DNA of 64,000 bases from Bordetella petrii (lineage in GTDB: Bacteria > Pseudomonadota > Gammaproteobacteria > Burkholderiales > Burkholderiaceae_B): contig NZ_JAFMZZ010000001.1 of the NCBI RefSeq assembly GCF_017356245.1, positions 1,178,249 through 1,242,248 of the forward strand. Reading direction: 5' to 3'. The number at the start of each line of letters is the position of its first letter. The stretch's first letter is position 1. The position numbers were made by a program, and so were the translations under genes. Shown one piece after another: positions 8,503-17,537 of this stretch. The notes beneath the pieces are model-generated. The model searched no databases. It worked only from the letters and a program-made list of their open reading frames with translations, and had not been told where the DNA came from.

Positions 8503-9765
8503 TTACCCGACTTTGCCCCGTTTGTGTTGCATATCCACAATGTCCAGATAGCGCTGGGCCAGTTGCGGATAGCCATGTTTTGACACAACATAGCGGTGGC
8601 CGCGCTCGCCCATGGCTGCCAGCTCGGTGTCAGGCAGCGCCGCGAAGGCCTGCAGCGCCTGGGCCACCGAAGCGGCATCGCCGGGCTGCGCACTGTAGCC
8701 GCAATGGTGGTCGGCCACCGGGTTGTTGCCGGCCTGCACCGCGAACAGCACCGGCAGGCGCGCCAGCATGTAGTCGAACAGTTTGTTGGGGCTGACGCCG
8801 AAGCGGAACAGGGGTTCGGGCTTGAGCGAGATGTAGCCGATATCGGCCGCGCCCAGCAGGGCCGGCACTTCGCGCTTGGCGATCTGGTCGTACAGCGCGA
8901 CGCAGTCTTGCAGGCCTTGCTGGCGCACCTGATCGCGCAGGTGCTGTGCGCGTTCGCCGCGGCCGACGATCAGGGCCGCGATGCGCTGCTCGCCGCGCGC
9001 ACGCAGCGCCGCCATGGCCTGCACCAGCGATTCGACATGGTTGGGCACGCCCAGCGCGCCCGCATACACCACCACGCGCCGGCCCTCGGCCTTCCAGCGC
9101 CGGGCCTGCTGGATGGGCGGGTTCGAGATATCGGCGGACGGGCGCGCGGCCGTGTCCACGCCGTTCGGGATGTAGTGCCAGCGTTCGGCGGGCAGGCCTT
9201 TTTCCTGCATGTACCGGGCGGTCTCGGGCAGCAGCGACACGACCGCATCGGCATGGCGGTACGCATAGCGCTCGAGCCAGGCCGTGGCGCGCACCAGGGG
9301 ATGGGACGGCGGCACGCCGGCCAGTTCGACCAGGCTCAGCGGCCACAGGTCGCGCACTTCGAATACCGAGCGGGCGCCGAACGCGCGCGCGATGCGGTGC
9401 GTGGCGGGGAATGCATACGGGTGCGGCGACGAGCCGATTACCATGTCCGGCCTGCCATAGCGCCGTTGCAGGGCGCCCTGCTGGCGCAGCAGCTGCGCCG
9501 CCAGCGCGGCCATGTTGAGCAGGCGGCCCACGCCGTTGCCCTGGTACGCCGGCGTGCGCAGGAACTCGTACGGCACGCCCTCGATGTCGCAGGCGCCGCG
9601 ATGCTGGCCGGGCGTGTCCTGCAGGTGGTGGAAATCGGCCGTGATCACCACCACCCGCGCGCCGGCCTGCTGCCAGGCGTGGCCCAGTTCGTACGGGCGG
9701 CTGTAGCGCCCCACGCCGGGGCCGCCGGCATAGGGGTGTACATACCAGAGGGTGGGAGTCGTCAT
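8503..9765 (-). CDS. Glycosyltransferase family 4 (WlbE-like)
   Basis: GT-B glycosyltransferase, 420 aa. It starts MTTPTLWYVHPYAGGPGVGRYSRPYEL, a form common in the WbuB-like group of O-antigen transferases. The middle segment VFEVRDLWPLSLVELAG matches the same group. The C-terminal domain has VVYAGALGVPNHVESL and GVSPNKLFDYMLARLPVLFAV, which replaces the canonical EX7E block with the SPNKLFDYMAA-type motif of WbuB enzymes. It lies 30 nt downstream of the initiating sugar-phosphate transferase gene. It likely adds the second or a later residue to the lipid-linked O-unit. Confidence 0.86.
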   Translation of the reverse strand: MTTPTLWYVHPYAGGPGVGRYSRPYELGHAWQQAGARVVVITADFHHLQDTPGQHRGACDIEGVPYEFLRTPAYQGNGVGRLLNMAALAAQLLRQQGALQRRYGRPDMVIGSSPHPYAFPATHRIARAFGARSVFEVRDLWPLSLVELAGVPPSHPLVRATAWLERYAYRHADAVVSLLPETARYMQEKGLPAERWHYIPNGVDTAARPSADISNPPIQQARRWKAEGRRVVVYAGALGVPNHVESLVQAMAALRARGEQRIAALIVGRGERAQHLRDQVRQQGLQDCVALYDQIAKREVPALLGAADIGYISLKPEPLFRFGVSPNKLFDYMLARLPVLFAVQAGNNPVADHHCGYSAQPGDAASVAQALQAFAALPDTELAAMGERGHRYVVSKHGYPQLAQRYLDIVDMQHKRGKVG

Positions 9766-9795
9766 GCGGCTATGGCACTCGCGAATAAGGGTGGG

Positions 9796-10824
9796 CTAGT
9801 GTGCGGACGGGCCGGGCGCGTCTTCGCGCCCCGCGCCCAGCCAGGCGGCCAGCAGCGCCGGCACCAGCGCGCCGGCCAGGAACGCCCAGCCGGCGCGCTC
9901 GGCGGGCTGCTGCCCGGCCCACAGGAACAGGGCGCCCAGCAGCACCAGCGTGGTGGCGAAGTAGCCCGCGCTGACCGGCCAGTGCCGGCCGGCCCGGCGC
10001 GCCAGCCGTTGATAGGCATGCGAGCGGTGCGCCTGGCTGGCGCGCTGCCTGCGCAGCACGCGCGTGACCAGCGTGACGGTGGCGTCGCAGAAGAACAGGC
10101 TGAGCGGAATCAGCCACAGCAGCGGCGACGTGCCGGTGACCTGGGCCTGGTGCAGCACCAGCAGGCCCGCGACAAAGCCGCAGAAGCCGCTGCCCGCGTC
10201 GCCCATGAAAATGCGCGCCGGCGGGGCGTTGTACAGCAGGAAGCCGATGGCGGCCGCGGCAAACAGCAGGGCCGGCACGCCGGCGGCCCCGGGCGCCAGC
10301 CAGCCCCACAGCAGGCCGGCCGCCAGCGCCTGGCCGCCGGCAATGCCGTCGATGCCGTCCATGAAGTTGTAGAGGTTGGTCAGCCATACCAGGCCGAACA
10401 GCATCAGCGCGGCCCGCAGCGGCGCCGGCAGCGCCTGGCCGGCGACGGCGAGCGCCGGCAGGGGCCACAGCACGTACAGCGCGGCGGCGGCCGCCGCCAC
10501 ATGCACGACCAGGCGCGTGCGTGCGCTGAGCGAGCGGGCATCGTCGATGTAGCCCACGATGGCGATGGGCAGGCCGCAGCCCAGCAGCGCCACGGTGCGC
10601 GGCTCGATCAGGCCGGCCGCCCAGGCGGCCGCGGCGCCGGCGTAAAAAGCCGCCACCAGCGCCACGCCGCCGCCGCGCGCGGTGGGCTGGGTGTGCGAGC
10701 TGCGATGGTTGGGCGTGTCCAGTATGTTGCGCCGGTGCGCCCAGCCGATCATTTTCCAGGTGCCGAACGCCGACAGCGCGGCCACGGCGCACAGCAGGAC
10801 GGCCAGGGTGAAAAGTTGCGTCAT
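9796..10824 (-). CDS. Undecaprenyl-phosphate sugar-1-phosphate transferase, WecA/WbpL family
   Basis: Integral membrane enzyme (342 aa, about 10 helices) that transfers a HexNAc-1-phosphate to undecaprenyl phosphate and so starts O-unit assembly. It shows the family motifs VGYIDDARSL (Asp pair for Mg), NLYNFMDGIDGIAGGQ and RIFMGDAGSGF, plus a cytoplasmic HRSHAYQRL-type His loop near the C-terminus. The early segment NHRSSHTQPTARGGG is typical of the WbpL branch rather than MraY. It sits between wlbD and a glycosyltransferase gene on the same strand, so the WlbABCD sugar or a QuiNAc/FucNAc-type sugar is the probable donor residue. Confidence 0.88.
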   Translation of the reverse strand: MTQLFTLAVLLCAVAALSAFGTWKMIGWAHRRNILDTPNHRSSHTQPTARGGGVALVAAFYAGAAAAWAAGLIEPRTVALLGCGLPIAIVGYIDDARSLSARTRLVVHVAAAAAALYVLWPLPALAVAGQALPAPLRAALMLFGLVWLTNLYNFMDGIDGIAGGQALAAGLLWGWLAPGAAGVPALLFAAAAIGFLLYNAPPARIFMGDAGSGFCGFVAGLLVLHQAQVTGTSPLLWLIPLSLFFCDATVTLVTRVLRRQRASQAHRSHAYQRLARRAGRHWPVSAGYFATTLVLLGALFLWAGQQPAERAGWAFLAGALVPALLAAWLGAGREDAPGPSAH

Positions 10825-10875
10825 CGGGTTGTCCGGGACAGAAATCCGCGCCGGCCGGGCCGCGCGCGGGTAGAG

Positions 10876-11970
10876 TCAGGCCGATTGCGCCAGCGCGGCG
10901 GCGATGCGGGCCGCGGCATCGCCATTGCCATACGGCGCAATGGGCCGGGGCTGGGCCTGCAGGGCCAGGCCCACGGCGGATTCCAGGTCGTCTGCCGAGC
11001 GGGCGTCGACCAGGCGGTTCCAGCCGGCGTCGACCAGCTCGGTCCATTCGGTTTCGTCGCGCAGCGTCACGCAGGGCACCTGGTGGAAAAAAGCTTCTTT
11101 CTGCACGCCGCCCGAGTCGGTGGCGATCAGCATGGCGTATTTTTCCAGTTGCACCATGTCCAGGTAGCCCACCGGCTCGGTCAGGCACAGCCGGCCGCGC
11201 GCCTGTTCGATCAGGCCGAGCCGTTCCAGGATGCCGCGCGTGCGCGGATGCAACGGCCATACCACGGGGCGCCCGCCCGCCGCCACGCTGCACAGCGCTT
11301 GCACGATGGCGTGCAGGCGCTGCGGGTCGTCGGTGTTCTCGGCGCGGTGGATGGTGGCCAGCACGTAGCTGCCGGGCGCCAGGTCCAGGCGCTGCAGCGC
11401 GCCGCCCGTTTCCGAGACGCGCGCGCCATGGTGCAGCGCCACGTCGTACATGACATCGCCGACCTGCTCGATGCGCTCGGCGGCGGCACCTTCGCCCCGC
11501 AAGTGCCGGGTGGCGGTTTCGGTGGGGGTGAACAGCCAGCGCGAGATGCGGTCGGTGAGAATGCGGTTGATTTCCTCGGGCATGCGCATGTTGAACGAGC
11601 GCAGGCCCGCCTCGACGTGCGCCACCGGGATGTGCAGCTTGGCGGCCGCCAGCGCGCCGGCCAGCGTGGAGTTGGTGTCGCCATACACCATGACCGCGTC
11701 GGGCTGCTCGCGCTGCATGACTTGCTCGACGGCGATCAGCATGCGGCCGGTCATGTCGCCGTGGCTGCCGCCGTGGATGCCCAGTGTGTGGGCGGGCCTG
11801 GCCATGCCCAGTTCATCGAAGAACACATCCGACATGTTGGCGTCGAAGTGCTGGCCGGTGTGCACGACGACCTCCTCCAGGCCGGCATGGCCGGCGATGG
11901 CCGCCGAGACGACGCTGGCCTTGATGAATTGCGGGCGGGCGCCCAGGACAGTCAGGATTTTCTTGCGCAT
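10876..11970 (-). CDS. wlbD: UDP-diacetamido-glucuronate 2-epimerase (WlbD/WbpI type)
   Basis: Non-hydrolysing nucleotide-sugar 2-epimerase, 364 aa, cytoplasmic. It begins MRKKILTVLGARPQFIK and carries VEAGLRSFNMRMPEEINRILTD and IATDSGGVQKEAFF, the family's UDP and catalytic blocks. In Bordetella and Pseudomonas this member turns UDP-GlcNAc3NAcA into UDP-ManNAc3NAcA as the last step of a five-enzyme pathway. The upstream wlbA, wlbB and wlbC genes encode the preceding steps and lie in one operon, 13 nt away. It is clearly distinct from the truncated epimerase gene at the left window edge. Confidence 0.9.
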   Translation of the reverse strand: MRKKILTVLGARPQFIKASVVSAAIAGHAGLEEVVVHTGQHFDANMSDVFFDELGMARPAHTLGIHGGSHGDMTGRMLIAVEQVMQREQPDAVMVYGDTNSTLAGALAAAKLHIPVAHVEAGLRSFNMRMPEEINRILTDRISRWLFTPTETATRHLRGEGAAAERIEQVGDVMYDVALHHGARVSETGGALQRLDLAPGSYVLATIHRAENTDDPQRLHAIVQALCSVAAGGRPVVWPLHPRTRGILERLGLIEQARGRLCLTEPVGYLDMVQLEKYAMLIATDSGGVQKEAFFHQVPCVTLRDETEWTELVDAGWNRLVDARSADDLESAVGLALQAQPRPIAPYGNGDAAARIAAALAQSA

Positions 11971-11983
11971 GGGCAGGCAGCGG

Positions 11984-13084
11984 TCAGGCGAGGGCGGCGC
12001 GCAGCGCCGCGACGATCTGGTCTTGGGTGGCGGGGTCGAGGTCGGGGTGCATGGGCAGGCTCATGACCCGGGCGGCCAGCGTGTCGGACACGGGCGTGGC
12101 GCCAGGGCCGTCGGCGAACTGGGCGTAGGCCGGCTGCGCGTGGATGGGGCGCGGATAGTGCACGGCGGTGGGGATGCCGGCTTCTTTCAGCCTGGCCTGC
12201 ACGGTGTCGCGCTGCGGCACCATGACGGTGTATTGCGCCCAGACGCTGTCGCGGTCGGGCCGCACCGTGACGGTGCCCGCGCCCGCCGGCAGGTCGGCCA
12301 GCAGGCGGCTGTAGCGCGCGCCGATTTCGATGCGCTGCGCGACTTCCCATTCGAAGCGTTCGAGCTTGCCCAGCACCACCGCGCATTGCAGCGTGTCCAT
12401 GCGGCCGCCCACGCCGATGCGGGTGTGGTAGTAGCGGGCCGACTGGCCGTGCACGCGGATTTCGCGGCAGGCCTGGGCGATGGCGTCGTCGTTGGTGAAA
12501 ATGGCTCCGCCGTCGCCGTAGCAGCCCAGCGGCTTGCTGGGAAAGAAGCTGGTGCAGCCGATGGTGGACAGGTTGCAGCTCTTGCGGCCCTTGTAGGTGG
12601 CGCCGAAGCTCTGGGCCGCGTCTTCAATGACGGGAATGCCGTGGCGTTCGGCGATGGCGTTGACTTCGTCCATGTCGCCGCACTGGCCGTACAGCGATAC
12701 CGGCATGATGGCCTTGGTGCGCGGCGTGATGCGGGCTTCGATCTGGGTGGCGTCGATGTTGCAGGTGTCGGGCTGCACGTCGACGAACACTGGCCTGGCG
12801 CCCAGCAGCACAATGACTTCCGCGGTGGCCACGAAGGTGAACGAGGTGGTGATGATCTCGTCGCCCGGCTGGATGCCCAGCGCCATCAGCGACATCAGCA
12901 GGGCCTCGGTGCCCGAGGCCACCGTGATGCAGTGGCGCGCCCCGGTGTAGGCGCACAGGGCCGCTTCCAGTTCCTTGACTTCCGGGCCCATGATGTACTG
13001 GCCGTGGTCCAGCACGGCCTGGATGCGCGTATTGATGGGGTCGCGCAGCGCCTGGTATTGTTTTTTCAGATCGATGAATTGCAT
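11984..13084 (-). CDS. wlbC: UDP-3-keto-sugar aminotransferase WlbC (DegT/DnrJ/EryC1 family)
   Basis: PLP-dependent sugar aminotransferase, 366 aa, start ATG at 13084 (MQFIDLKKQY). In-frame codons further upstream fall inside wlbB. It installs the 3-amino group on UDP-3-keto-GlcNAcA. Lys184 in SFFPSKPLGCYGDGGA is the expected Schiff-base lysine. VIEDAAQSFGATYKG provides the PLP-ring contact, and ASGTEALLMSL binds the phosphate. It is 8 nt after wlbB and 13 nt before wlbD on the minus strand. Known partners in the pathway are WlbA (3-dehydrogenase) and WlbB (N-acetyltransferase). Confidence 0.92.
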   Translation of the reverse strand: MQFIDLKKQYQALRDPINTRIQAVLDHGQYIMGPEVKELEAALCAYTGARHCITVASGTEALLMSLMALGIQPGDEIITTSFTFVATAEVIVLLGARPVFVDVQPDTCNIDATQIEARITPRTKAIMPVSLYGQCGDMDEVNAIAERHGIPVIEDAAQSFGATYKGRKSCNLSTIGCTSFFPSKPLGCYGDGGAIFTNDDAIAQACREIRVHGQSARYYHTRIGVGGRMDTLQCAVVLGKLERFEWEVAQRIEIGARYSRLLADLPAGAGTVTVRPDRDSVWAQYTVMVPQRDTVQARLKEAGIPTAVHYPRPIHAQPAYAQFADGPGATPVSDTLAARVMSLPMHPDLDPATQDQIVAALRAALA

Positions 13085-13092
13085 GACGGGTC

Positions 13093-13665
13093 TCAGGCCA
13101 GCCGGCATACGCCGTTTGCCAGTATGTAGCGTTCGCCCGTATGGGGGCAGGTGGTTTCGGCGTCGCCGCTCAGGGGCAGGTCGAGCTGTTCGCCATGGCG
13201 GCTCATCCAGCCGATCTGGCGCGCCGGCACGCCGACCACCAGCGCGAAGTCGGGCACGTCTTTGTTGACCACGGCGCCGGCGCCCACGAAGGCATAGCGG
13301 CCGATGGTGGCGCCGCACACCACGGTGCAGTTGGCGCCCAGGGTGGCGCCCTGGCGCACCACGGTGTCGCGGTATTCGCTCTTGCGCTCGATGGCCGCGC
13401 GCGGGTTGTACACGTTGGTGAACACCATGCTGGGGCCGCAGAACACGTCGTCTTCGATGAAGACGTTGTCGTACACCGATACGTTGTTCTGGATTTTCAC
13501 GCGGTTGCCGATGCGCACGCGGTTGCCCACGAACACGTTCTGGCCCAGCGAGCAGCCTTCGCCGATCTCGGCGCCGCCGCAGATGTGCACCCAGTGCCAG
13601 ATGCGGCTGTTGGCGCCGATGCGGGCGCCCTCGTCGACGATGGCGGTGGAATGGATGGTGGTCAT
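13093..13665 (-). CDS. wlbB: UDP-2-acetamido-3-amino-glucuronate N-acetyltransferase WlbB
   Basis: Left-handed beta-helix acetyltransferase, 190 aa from ATG 13665. It uses acetyl-CoA to acetylate the 3-amino group made by WlbC. Hexapeptide repeats run from about residue 8 to 150 ([20 protein letters not shown], then [19 protein letters not shown]). The insert [14 protein letters not shown] is characteristic of WlbB/WbpD, where an Asn/His pair contacts the sugar. The C-terminus bears two Cys in a short TCPHTGERY segment. The gene is 2 nt from wlbA and 8 nt from wlbC, in one operon. Confidence 0.92.
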   Translation of the reverse strand: MTTIHSTAIVDEGARIGANSRIWHWVHICGGAEIGEGCSLGQNVFVGNRVRIGNRVKIQNNVSVYDNVFIEDDVFCGPSMVFTNVYNPRAAIERKSEYRDTVVRQGATLGANCTVVCGATIGRYAFVGAGAVVNKDVPDFALVVGVPARQIGWMSRHGEQLDLPLSGDAETTCPHTGERYILANGVCRLA

Positions 13666-13667
13666 GG

Positions 13668-14720
13668 TCAGTCCAGCGGCAGCGGAATGCGCACGCCGTC
13701 GCGCGCCGAGCGGTAGATGGCGGTCAGCAGCGCCAGCGACTGCAGGCCTTCGCGCCCGTCGGTTTCCGGGTCGCATTCGCCGCGCAGGGTGCGGATGACG
13801 TTGTCGTAGTACAGCGGGTGGCCGAAACCGTAGACCGACGAGGTTTCATAGCTGGCATCGCGGATCTTGTCGTCGTCGGGGTGCGGCTCGGCGAATTTCC
13901 ATTCGTCGATGCGGTTGACCGCCACGCCGCCCACCCGCACCGTGCCGTGTTCGCCCAGGATGGTGATGGAGCCTTCCAGGTTCTGCGGGTAGGTGAGCAT
14001 GGTGACGTTGATGGAGCCCATGGCGCCGTGGCGCCAGCGCAGGGCCGCCACGCCGGTGTCTTCGGCTTCGATGCGGCGCGCCAGCGTGCCGGTGTAGGCG
14101 TACACGCTTTCCACCGGCCCGATCAGCCAGTCGAGCAGGTCGACGTAGTGGCTGGCCTGGTTCATGAAGGCGCCGCCGTCCCATTCCCATTTGCCGCGCC
14201 AGCGGGCGGCGTCGTAGTACTCTTGCGGGCGGGTCCAGAACACATTGACCGTCACCATATAGATGCGGCCGAAGCGGTTTTGCTCGATGGCTTTCTTCAC
14301 GAGCTGCAGCGTGGCGTTGCGGCGGTTCTGCTTGACCACGAACAGGTGCACGCCGGCTTCGTCACAGGCCTTGACCATGCGCTTGCCGTCTTCCCAGCGG
14401 GTGGCCATGGGTTTTTCGCTGACCACGTGGCGGCCCGCCTGGGCCACTTCGATGGCTTGCCAGGGGTGCAGCCCGGACGGCGTGGCCAGCACCACGGCGT
14501 CGGCCGTGCTTTCGGCCAGCAGTTCACCCAGCGAGTCAAAGGGCCGCGCGCCGGTGGCTTCGTGAGCGGCTTTCAGGGCGGCCGGGTTGGTGTCGCAGAT
14601 TTCCACCAGTTCGGCCCGGTCCTGGTGCTTTTCGATAGCGCCGATATGGTTCTTGGAGATGCGGCCACAGCCCACCAGGGCGAAGCGGACCTTGCGGTCG
14701 CCAATAGGGGTAGACGTCAT
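13668..14720 (-). CDS. wlbA: UDP-GlcNAcA 3-dehydrogenase WlbA (Gfo/Idh/MocA family)
   Basis: NAD-dependent oxidoreductase, 350 aa, start ATG 14720 ([10 protein letters not shown]). It oxidises C3 of UDP-GlcNAcA, the second step of UDP-ManNAc3NAcA synthesis. The N-terminal fold has [21 protein letters not shown] contains Lys103, the conserved EKP lysine of the family, and [13 protein letters not shown] holds the His that pairs with it. It is the first gene of the minus-strand cluster and faces waaC across a 139-nt gap. The preceding UDP-GlcNAc 6-dehydrogenase (WbpA/WlbO) is not in the window and must be supplied from elsewhere. Confidence 0.92.
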   Translation of the reverse strand: MTSTPIGDRKVRFALVGCGRISKNHIGAIEKHQDRAELVEICDTNPAALKAAHEATGARPFDSLGELLAESTADAVVLATPSGLHPWQAIEVAQAGRHVVSEKPMATRWEDGKRMVKACDEAGVHLFVVKQNRRNATLQLVKKAIEQNRFGRIYMVTVNVFWTRPQEYYDAARWRGKWEWDGGAFMNQASHYVDLLDWLIGPVESVYAYTGTLARRIEAEDTGVAALRWRHGAMGSINVTMLTYPQNLEGSITILGEHGTVRVGGVAVNRIDEWKFAEPHPDDDKIRDASYETSSVYGFGHPLYYDNVIRTLRGECDPETDGREGLQSLALLTAIYRSARDGVRIPLPLD

Positions 14721-14859
14721 AAGTCTTGGGTTTGTTGTAAATTGCCGGGATTCTGTGTTGTGGCCCGTCCCGGATCGGGTCAAAAGTAACAGCAATGATA
14801 CCGCGAAGGCCTGTAGGGTCTTTTGCACGAATACACCCGAAGGTTCCCACTAGTAATTG

Positions 14860-15882
14860 ATGGCAACCCGCATTCTCATCGTCCGTACCTCCTCGCTCGG
14901 CGATCTGGTGCACATGCTGCCGGCCATTTCCGATATTGCCCGCCATGTGCCCGGCGCCGTCATCGACTGGGTCGCGGAAGAGGCATTTGCCGAAATCCCC
15001 GGCTGGCACCCGGCCGTGCACGAGGTCATCAAGGTGGCCCATCGGCGCTGGCGCAAGGCTTGGTGGTCGGCCCCGGTAAAGGCCGAGCGGCGCGCCCTAG
15101 CCGAGCGGCTGCGCGCCGTGGAGTACGACGTGGTGCTCGACATGCAGGCGCTGATGAAGTCGGCCTGGCTGGTGCGGCAGACCCGCGGCGTGCGCCACGG
15201 GCTGGACTGGCGCTCGGCCCGCGAGCCGCTGGCCTCGCTGTTCTATCAAGAGCGCCACCGGGTCGAGTTCTGGCAGCCGGCGGTCATCCGCCAGCGCAAG
15301 CTGGCCGCGCTGGCCTTTGGTTACACCTATAGCGGCCCGCCCGACTTCGGCCTGCAGGCTTTCGCGCAGCAGGCCCAGGCGCAGGCCCGGGCCTGCGCGG
15401 CTTCGCTGGAAGACTGCGCCCGCCCCCACCATCACCTGAATACCGACCACGGCTACGCCATCATCATGCCGTCGGCCAGCCGCGACGACAAACTCTGGCC
15501 CGAAGACGACTGGCGCGCCGTGTTCGCCCGCGTGCGCGAGGCCGGCTGCACCCTGCGCCTGCTGGCCGGCAACCCCCAGGAAGCCGAGCGCGCCCAGGCG
15601 CTGGTGGCGGGCCTGGACGGCGTGAAGGTGCTGCCGCGCATGGACCTGACCGCCATTGCCCGCCAATTGGCGGGCGCGCGCATCATGGTGGGGCTCGACA
15701 GCGGCCTGACTCATCTTTCCGCCGCGCTGGGCCGGCCCACGGTGGGCATCTACCGGGCGTCCACGCCGGTGCGCACGCCCCTGATCGGCTCGAATTTCAC
15801 CGCCAGCCTGGGCGACCGCGGCGCGCCGCCGTCGCGCGAGGCCGTGCTGGCCTCGGTGGACCAGGCCCTGGCGGCCAGCTGA
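14860..15882 (+). CDS. waaC: LPS heptosyltransferase I (WaaC)
   Basis: Adds the first L-glycero-D-manno-heptose to Kdo2-lipid A at the inner membrane's cytoplasmic face. The 340-aa protein starts at ATG 14860 (MATRILIVRTSSLGDLVHMLPA), the textbook GT9 opening with RTSSLGD. A TTG one codon earlier is less likely. The C-terminal half has IIMPSASRDDKLWPEDDW and ARIMVGLDSGLTHLSAALGRPTVGIY, the ADP-heptose site. Divergent from wlbA and followed after 47 nt by waaA, so core and O-antigen genes sit back to back. Confidence 0.93.
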   Translation: MATRILIVRTSSLGDLVHMLPAISDIARHVPGAVIDWVAEEAFAEIPGWHPAVHEVIKVAHRRWRKAWWSAPVKAERRALAERLRAVEYDVVLDMQALMKSAWLVRQTRGVRHGLDWRSAREPLASLFYQERHRVEFWQPAVIRQRKLAALAFGYTYSGPPDFGLQAFAQQAQAQARACAASLEDCARPHHHLNTDHGYAIIMPSASRDDKLWPEDDWRAVFARVREAGCTLRLLAGNPQEAERAQALVAGLDGVKVLPRMDLTAIARQLAGARIMVGLDSGLTHLSAALGRPTVGIYRASTPVRTPLIGSNFTASLGDRGAPPSREAVLASVDQALAAS

Positions 15883-15929
15883 CATGCCCACGCCCGCCGC
15901 CCCGATATTCCGCGCGGCGGCCCGCTGAT

Positions 15930-17231
15930 ATGCGACGCCCCGCCTACACCCTGGCCCTGCGCGCGGCGGCGCCGCTGGTGTGGCTGTGGATGGCGCGGCG
16001 CGCCAGGCGCGCAGGCGGCCAATGGGGCATTTTCTCGGCGGCGCGCTTCGGGCGGCCCGATCCGGCCGAGCCGGCGCCGTTCGCCCGGGCGCCAGTGTGG
16101 GTGCACGCGGTCAGCCTGGGCGAGACCCGCGCCGCCCAGCCGCTGGTGCAGGCGCTGCTGGAACGCGGCCTGCCTGTCCTGCTGACCCACACTACCGCCA
16201 CCGGCCGCGCCGAGGGGGCGCGCCTGTTCGAGGCCGCCATCGCCGCCGGCCAGCTGCGCCAGACCTGGCTGCCCTATGATTTTCCCGGCGCCGTGCAGGG
16301 CTTTCTGCAGCACCACACGCCGCGCTGCGGCCTGCTGATCGAGCGCGAGGTATGGCCCAACCTGCTGGCGCAGGCGCGCCGGCAGGGGGTGCGCATGGCG
16401 CTGGTCAGCGCGCGGTTCTCGGAATCGTCGCTGCGCCAGGCCGGATGGATGGGCGAGGCCCTGCGCGATGCGCTGGCCGGCCTGGATGCGGTGCTGGCGC
16501 AGACGCCGGAAGACGCCCGGCGCCTGGAGCAGGCCGGCGCGCGCCATGTGCAGGTGACCGGCAACCTGAAATTCGACCTGGCCCTGCCGGCCAGCCAGGT
16601 ACGGGCCGGGCGGGCCTGGCGCCGGGCGCTGGGGCGGCCGGTGGTGGCCGTGGCCAGCACGCGCGAGGGCGAAGACGCCATGTTCGCGCAGGCCATGCGC
16701 GCCCGTGCCGGCAGCGGCCGGCCGGTGCTGTATGTGCTGATCCCCCGGCATCCGCAGCGTTTCGACGCTGCCGCGGCGCAGCTGCGCGAGGCCGGGCTGT
16801 CGTGCGTGCGGCGTTCGCGGGCCGGCGCGCCGGCCGAGGCGCTGCCGCCGGTGAGCGGCGAGACCGATGTGGTGCTGGGCGACACGCTGGGCGAGATGGC
16901 TTTCTACTACGCTGCCGCCGATGTGGCCATTGTGGCGGGCAGTTTCGCGCCGCTGGGCGGGCAGAACCTGATCGAAGCCTGCGCCGCCGGCGTGCCGGTG
17001 GTGGTGGGGCCGCACACCTTCAATTTCAAGCAGGCTGCGCAGGACGCCATCGCGGCGGGCGCCGTGTTGCGCGCCGCCGACGTCCCGGCGGCGCTGGACG
17101 CGGCCCTGGCGCTGCTGGACGACGACGAGCGCCGGCTGGCCATGGGCCGCGCGGCACGGGACTGGTCGGCCACCCACGCCGGCGCCACCGAGCGCACCTT
17201 GCAGGCGCTGGACGAGTGGCTGGAAACCTAG
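15930..17231 (+). CDS. waaA: 3-deoxy-D-manno-octulosonic acid (Kdo) transferase WaaA
   Basis: Transfers Kdo from CMP-Kdo to lipid IVA, 433 aa. It has an N-terminal membrane anchor (residues 8-22), then the GT30 landmarks WVHAVSLGETRAAQPLV with the catalytic Glu, IEREVWPNLLAQARR, VTGNLKFD, LGDTLGEMAFYYAAADVAIVAGSF and GGQNLIEACAAGVPVVVGPHTFNF. It follows waaC closely in the same direction. Bordetella WaaA is described as monofunctional, but number of Kdo added cannot be read here. Its stop codon is followed within 20 nt by the palindromic repeat at 17250, which may end transcription. Confidence 0.94.
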   Translation: MRRPAYTLALRAAAPLVWLWMARRARRAGGQWGIFSAARFGRPDPAEPAPFARAPVWVHAVSLGETRAAQPLVQALLERGLPVLLTHTTATGRAEGARLFEAAIAAGQLRQTWLPYDFPGAVQGFLQHHTPRCGLLIEREVWPNLLAQARRQGVRMALVSARFSESSLRQAGWMGEALRDALAGLDAVLAQTPEDARRLEQAGARHVQVTGNLKFDLALPASQVRAGRAWRRALGRPVVAVASTREGEDAMFAQAMRARAGSGRPVLYVLIPRHPQRFDAAAAQLREAGLSCVRRSRAGAPAEALPPVSGETDVVLGDTLGEMAFYYAAADVAIVAGSFAPLGGQNLIEACAAGVPVVVGPHTFNFKQAAQDAIAAGAVLRAADVPAALDAALALLDDDERRLAMGRAARDWSATHAGATERTLQALDEWLET

Positions 17232-17249
17232 GCCGTACAGGTGTGTACA

Positions 17250-17279
17250 GGTGTCAGGCTCCGCCAGGTGCCTGACACC
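17250..17279. repeat. GGTGTCAGGC palindromic repeat, copy 1
   Basis: A 30-nt near-perfect palindrome with 10-nt arms GGTGTCAGGC and GCCTGACACC lies 18 nt after waaA. The first 24 bases recur exactly at 63977-64000, and 29-nt variants occur at 37184-37212 and 37242-37270. It looks like a REP-type intergenic element that could act as a transcript-ending or stabilising hairpin. Confidence 0.8.
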
Positions 17280-17308
17280 GTTGTGAGCCGCAGCCGTCTC
17301 AGTCGTAC

Positions 17309-17339
17309 GGTGTCCGAGACCCTGCGGGAGTCGGACACC
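17309..17339. repeat. GGTGTCCGA palindromic repeat, variant unit
   Basis: A second hairpin 29 nt downstream of copy 1, with arms GGTGTCCGA and TCGGACACC around a GC-rich core. It resembles the neighbouring GGTGTCAGGC unit in layout and outer arm, so the two are probably a paired repeat between the convergent waaA and coaX operons. Confidence 0.7.
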
Positions 17340-17374
17340 TGGCAGCAAGGCGCCCTCACAGCACCTGGCAGCGC

Positions 17375-17527
17375 TTACCGTTCGAGTTTCACCTTGTCGG
17401 CATTGAGCTCTTGCTTGAGCGCGGCGGTGTCGCGGCCGGCGTCGTCGGGGCGGCTGCCCAGCCAGCCCTGGCCCAGGGCGTAGACCCACAGATTGGCCAG
17501 CACGATCAGCACGAAAAGCACACGCAT
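17375..17527 (-). CDS. Small 50-aa membrane protein downstream of coaX
   Basis: An unannotated-size ORF starting ATG 17527, ten nt after the coaX stop. It encodes one hydrophobic N-terminal helix (VLFVLIVLANLWVYALG), then a polar tail ending in ELNADKVKLER. SPOR-domain proteins with a similar start sit after coaX in some related bacteria, so this could be a short or truncated relative; that is inference. Position, phase and the sensible membrane-helix layout favour a real gene, probably in a birA-coaX operon. Function unknown. Confidence 0.6.
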   Translation of the reverse strand: MRVLFVLIVLANLWVYALGQGWLGSRPDDAGRDTAALKQELNADKVKLER

Positions 17528-17537
17528 CGCAGCACGC

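Noticed and set aside
8596..12066. A 1156-aa open frame on the plus strand over the transferase genes
   Set aside because: It is antisense to clearly conserved glycosyltransferase and epimerase genes, low-complexity in composition and has no domain; typical shadow in GC-rich DNA.
14721..14859. Divergent promoters between wlbA and waaC
   Set aside because: A TTGACC can be seen on the minus strand, but no acceptable -10 at proper spacing, so no promoter is called.
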